Shown here: positions 62,071 to 64,000 of the stretch, piece by piece
How positions within the stretch are numbered: the first letter of the stretch is position 1
How the letters are laid out: every line of letters starts with the position of its first letter
Assembly: GCA_963691705.1 (NCBI GenBank)
Contig: OY829545.1
Location: 36,319,475-36,383,474 of the forward strand
Length of the DNA: 64,000 nucleotides
Direction of reading: 5' to 3'
DNA from: Viola odorata
Taxonomy: Eukaryota > Streptophyta > Magnoliopsida > Malpighiales > Violaceae
Notes under the pieces: generated by a model
Databases searched by the model: none
What the model was told of the DNA's origin: nothing
What the model saw: only the letters and a program-made list of their open reading frames with translations
Translations under genes and position numbers: made by a program

Positions 62071-64000
62071 ATGTCTTCCTTTTGTGATGACTTTGGGTCC
62101 TCTTGGGATGAGGATTCTTGTTGCTCTCGTGCCACCAATTGGGAGGTTGCCTCTTGTTCTACTTCGGCCTATTCTATGGATCCTAGTGGCCAAGTCCCGT
62201 CATGTTATGAGGGAAGCTACATTGCTGACCATGAGGCATCGCTTGATTCTTGGACTTATGATAGGGACAACCTAGACAACCGCTCCTGTGCCACCTCTTC
62301 TTCTCGGATGGAGTATGATCTTCTTGAGCCCTTACGGCGAACTTTTGGTCATGCCTCTAGTACGGACAGTGGAGATGATTATTATACACGCGAGGACTTC
62401 CTGGATGGGCCATCTTATGCGCCGCCGGATTCTAGTGCACCTCCTCGCCGCACCCCACCTTATCACGAGGTGTTATCATCTCGCCATGACCATGGACCTC
62501 CTCCGGGCTTATCAAGCCGTGGCACCCCTACCTCTGCCTCTTTTCCTAGTGCAGCCTATTCCTTGGTTTCTTATGACCGGTTCCCTCCTTGTGATAGGGA
62601 CGCTTATTCAGATGCGCATGGGACTCGGTATGAGGGGAGTTCTTATGGGCTTGACAGTCGTGACATCCACACTTAGCCTACATCATTTTCTTCACGGTTG
62701 GAGTATGATCTTCATGAGCCTTCTCGGAATACCTTTGGGTATGCCTCTAGTGCGGATCGTGGGGATGATTATGATGCACATGGGGACTTCATTGATGGTT
62801 CATCTCGGCATGGGAACCGAGGCCATGATTTCTACACCGCGACTGCCTCTTCCCCACGCCATGGCCGAAGCTTTGGTTCCTACCACAGCCTTGGCGCCTC
62901 TACCTATGCCTCAGTACGGAGACCCCCTCAATGTCACCATGTCGCGCCGGCCTCTAGTGCACATCCTCGCCACGCCACACCTTATCACGAGGTGTTATCT
63001 TCCCGCCATGACCGTAGACCTCCTCCAGGCTCATCAAGCCGTGGTGCCTCTACCTATGCCTCGGTCCGGGGACCCCCTTGACGTCCCTATGTCCCACCTT
63101 CCTCTCGGCCGACAGTTGCTCATCATGCACCTTCTCGGCACACTTCTCTTTCCTCCGGTACACCCTCTCCACCCTATGATCAGAGTTCTTTTGGTTATGA
63201 TACACATGTGGATGGTAGGAGGGATGATCTATGCGTATCTAGTTATGAGGGGTATGGCTTTTGTGCGGCTAGTGTTCAGCGGGCTAGGGCTGAGCACGTT
63301 GTAGTTGAGGATGCTACCTTCGATTCGGTTATGGATACCCACACGGGTCCACGGGAGGAGTTTGAGAATATCCTTGCTGATTTGCAACGCAAATTGGAGA
63401 CAATTGACTCCTTGTACCGCCGACTTGAATCACCTCCACTTTCAGCCATAGATGGGGTTAGTGTGTGCTCTCCCGGAATGTTGTCTATTGAGGAGAGTTT
63501 GGCTCCAATTGTGGAGGAAATGCTGGTTGTACCCCCACTTGACGAGGCTGATATTCTATATGTTGTGCCATTGGATGTGTTGGATACCATTCCGATTGGT
63601 GATGCTCTTGGGAAGTATGGAAACGATGGGAGTGCAAGAGAGGTTTTGGGGTTATCGACGGTCTGCCATGCGAGAGCTCTTCCTTGCCTTGCCTTGCGAC
63701 GCCACTTTGAGCACATGGGCAGTGTGTTCTCCGTAACTTGGGTTTCATTTCAGGCTACCTTGGATCGTGCTTGGGAGCGGCTAGAGGACATGGAGCCTAG
63801 CGCCCCTTTCCCTACTTTTGAGCCTTCTACTCTTCCCGTATGTGAGCCTAATGGGGACCAGCCCCTAGAGGAGGCGAGCGTTCCTTCTACACCCTCGGGA
63901 ATTGAGGATGGGGCCCTTAGTGGTTTAGTGGCTCCGGATATTGTTGCGGATTTGATGACTCCGGGAGTCAAGCTTATTATGGTTTCGGATCTCGCAGACT
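62071..64000 (+). pseudogene. Gag-like ORF of P, at least 643 codons, two stops
   Basis: A single frame from ATG 62071 to the window edge, interrupted only by TAG 62674-62676 and TGA 63079-63081. The N-terminus is Met-Ser-Ser-Phe-Cys-Asp-Asp-Phe-Gly-Ser-Ser-Trp. An in-frame duplication of about 390 bp (62305 and 62695 on) repeats Glu-Tyr-Asp-Leu...Gly-Asp-Asp-Tyr and Pro-Tyr-His-Glu-Val-Leu-Ser-Ser-Arg. Further on come Phe-Glu-Asn-Ile-Leu-Ala-Asp-Leu-Gln-Arg-Lys-Leu-Glu (coiled-coil-like, about 63360), a Cys-Ser-Pro-Gly-Met-Leu-Ser-Ile-Glu-Glu version of the CPPDWHSIDD block (63469 on), and Cys-His-Ala-Arg-Ala-Leu-Pro-Cys-Leu-Ala-Leu (63664 on). It thus shares the block order of N2 and I with strong sequence divergence. 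Confidence 0.7.

Larger units (their letters stand above)
59761..64000 (+). mobile_element. P, non-autonomous element, 3' end outside the window
   Basis: 5' LTR 59761-60474 (714 bp, G subfamily), PBS 60477-60491, leader and ORF. The left flank AAGCA is the expected target duplication. Confidence 0.75.

Noticed and set aside
62039..63304. Alternative-frame Met/Leu-rich ORFs overlapping the P ORF
   Set aside because: The frame starting at 62071 carries the blocks shared with M, N2 and I; the others are shifted readings of it.

Overview
The window looks like repeat-filled intergenic DNA from a flowering plant. Essentially all of it is LTR retrotransposons of one interrelated Ty3/gypsy group, inserted into each other in both orientations. 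I see no host protein gene, no tRNA or rRNA gene and no CRISPR array. The plant inference rests on gypsy gag-pol proteins of plant type, AT-rich leaders, LTRs with TATAAATAG promoters and the depth of nesting. Almost every LTR begins TGATA(C/T)GA and ends TATCA. Each is followed after 2 bp by a TGGTAGCGGAGC primer binding site. Almost every internal region ends in a coding box (D-S-R-T-N-x-x-x-x-G-G-x-D-D) that overlaps the polypurine tract. Element names (E0, N1, N2, Q, R, L, C1, K, G, H, I, J, S, M, O, P) are mine.

Layout. 1-8896: tail of E0, then non-autonomous N1, whose 5' LTR is split by N2 (926-6437). 8897-13155: minus-strand LTR fragments and the broken pol of Q, which carries a TIR/subterminal-repeat insertion. 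13156-15149: minus-strand R, whose LTR holds a solo LTR (13845-14613). 15150-16153: plus-strand protease-RT linker remnant L. 16154-21025: complete minus-strand element C1. 21140-21634 and 54042-55210: minus-strand element K, split by the 32-kb composite G (21695-54036). Inside G lies H (23527-41972), which holds I (29878-34977) and J (36456-41652). G also holds S (44424-52349), the only element with a full gag-pro-pol. 55200-58126: minus-strand M. 58148-64000: plus-strand O interrupted by P, which runs off the window. Direct 5-bp target-site duplications fix eight insertions: C1 GTTTG, G CTCTC, H TTAAA, I TTCGG, J AGGGG, S TGGTG, solo LTR ACAAC, and N2 CTTTT/CTTTC.

How the parts relate. S, or a relative, could supply RT, RNase H and integrase. 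The others carry no pol. Instead they carry one long, fast-evolving ORF: a low-complexity N-terminus, a coiled-coil-like stretch, either a CPPDWHSIDDILDP block or a CCHC zinc knuckle, a CH...CLAL block, and the DSRTN tail. I infer this is a gag-derived protein of a non-autonomous lineage that shares PBS, PPT and LTR ends with S. The most unusual signals are: elements with two stacked PPT boxes in which TSDs show that either PPT can define the LTR start; a perfect GATTCG-N4-CGAATC hairpin beside the PPT in every family; 57-60-nt mini-intron-like segments; and a conserved leader block. Two runs of exactly 200 N (18536-18735, 39496-39695) hide parts of the two related elements C1 and J.
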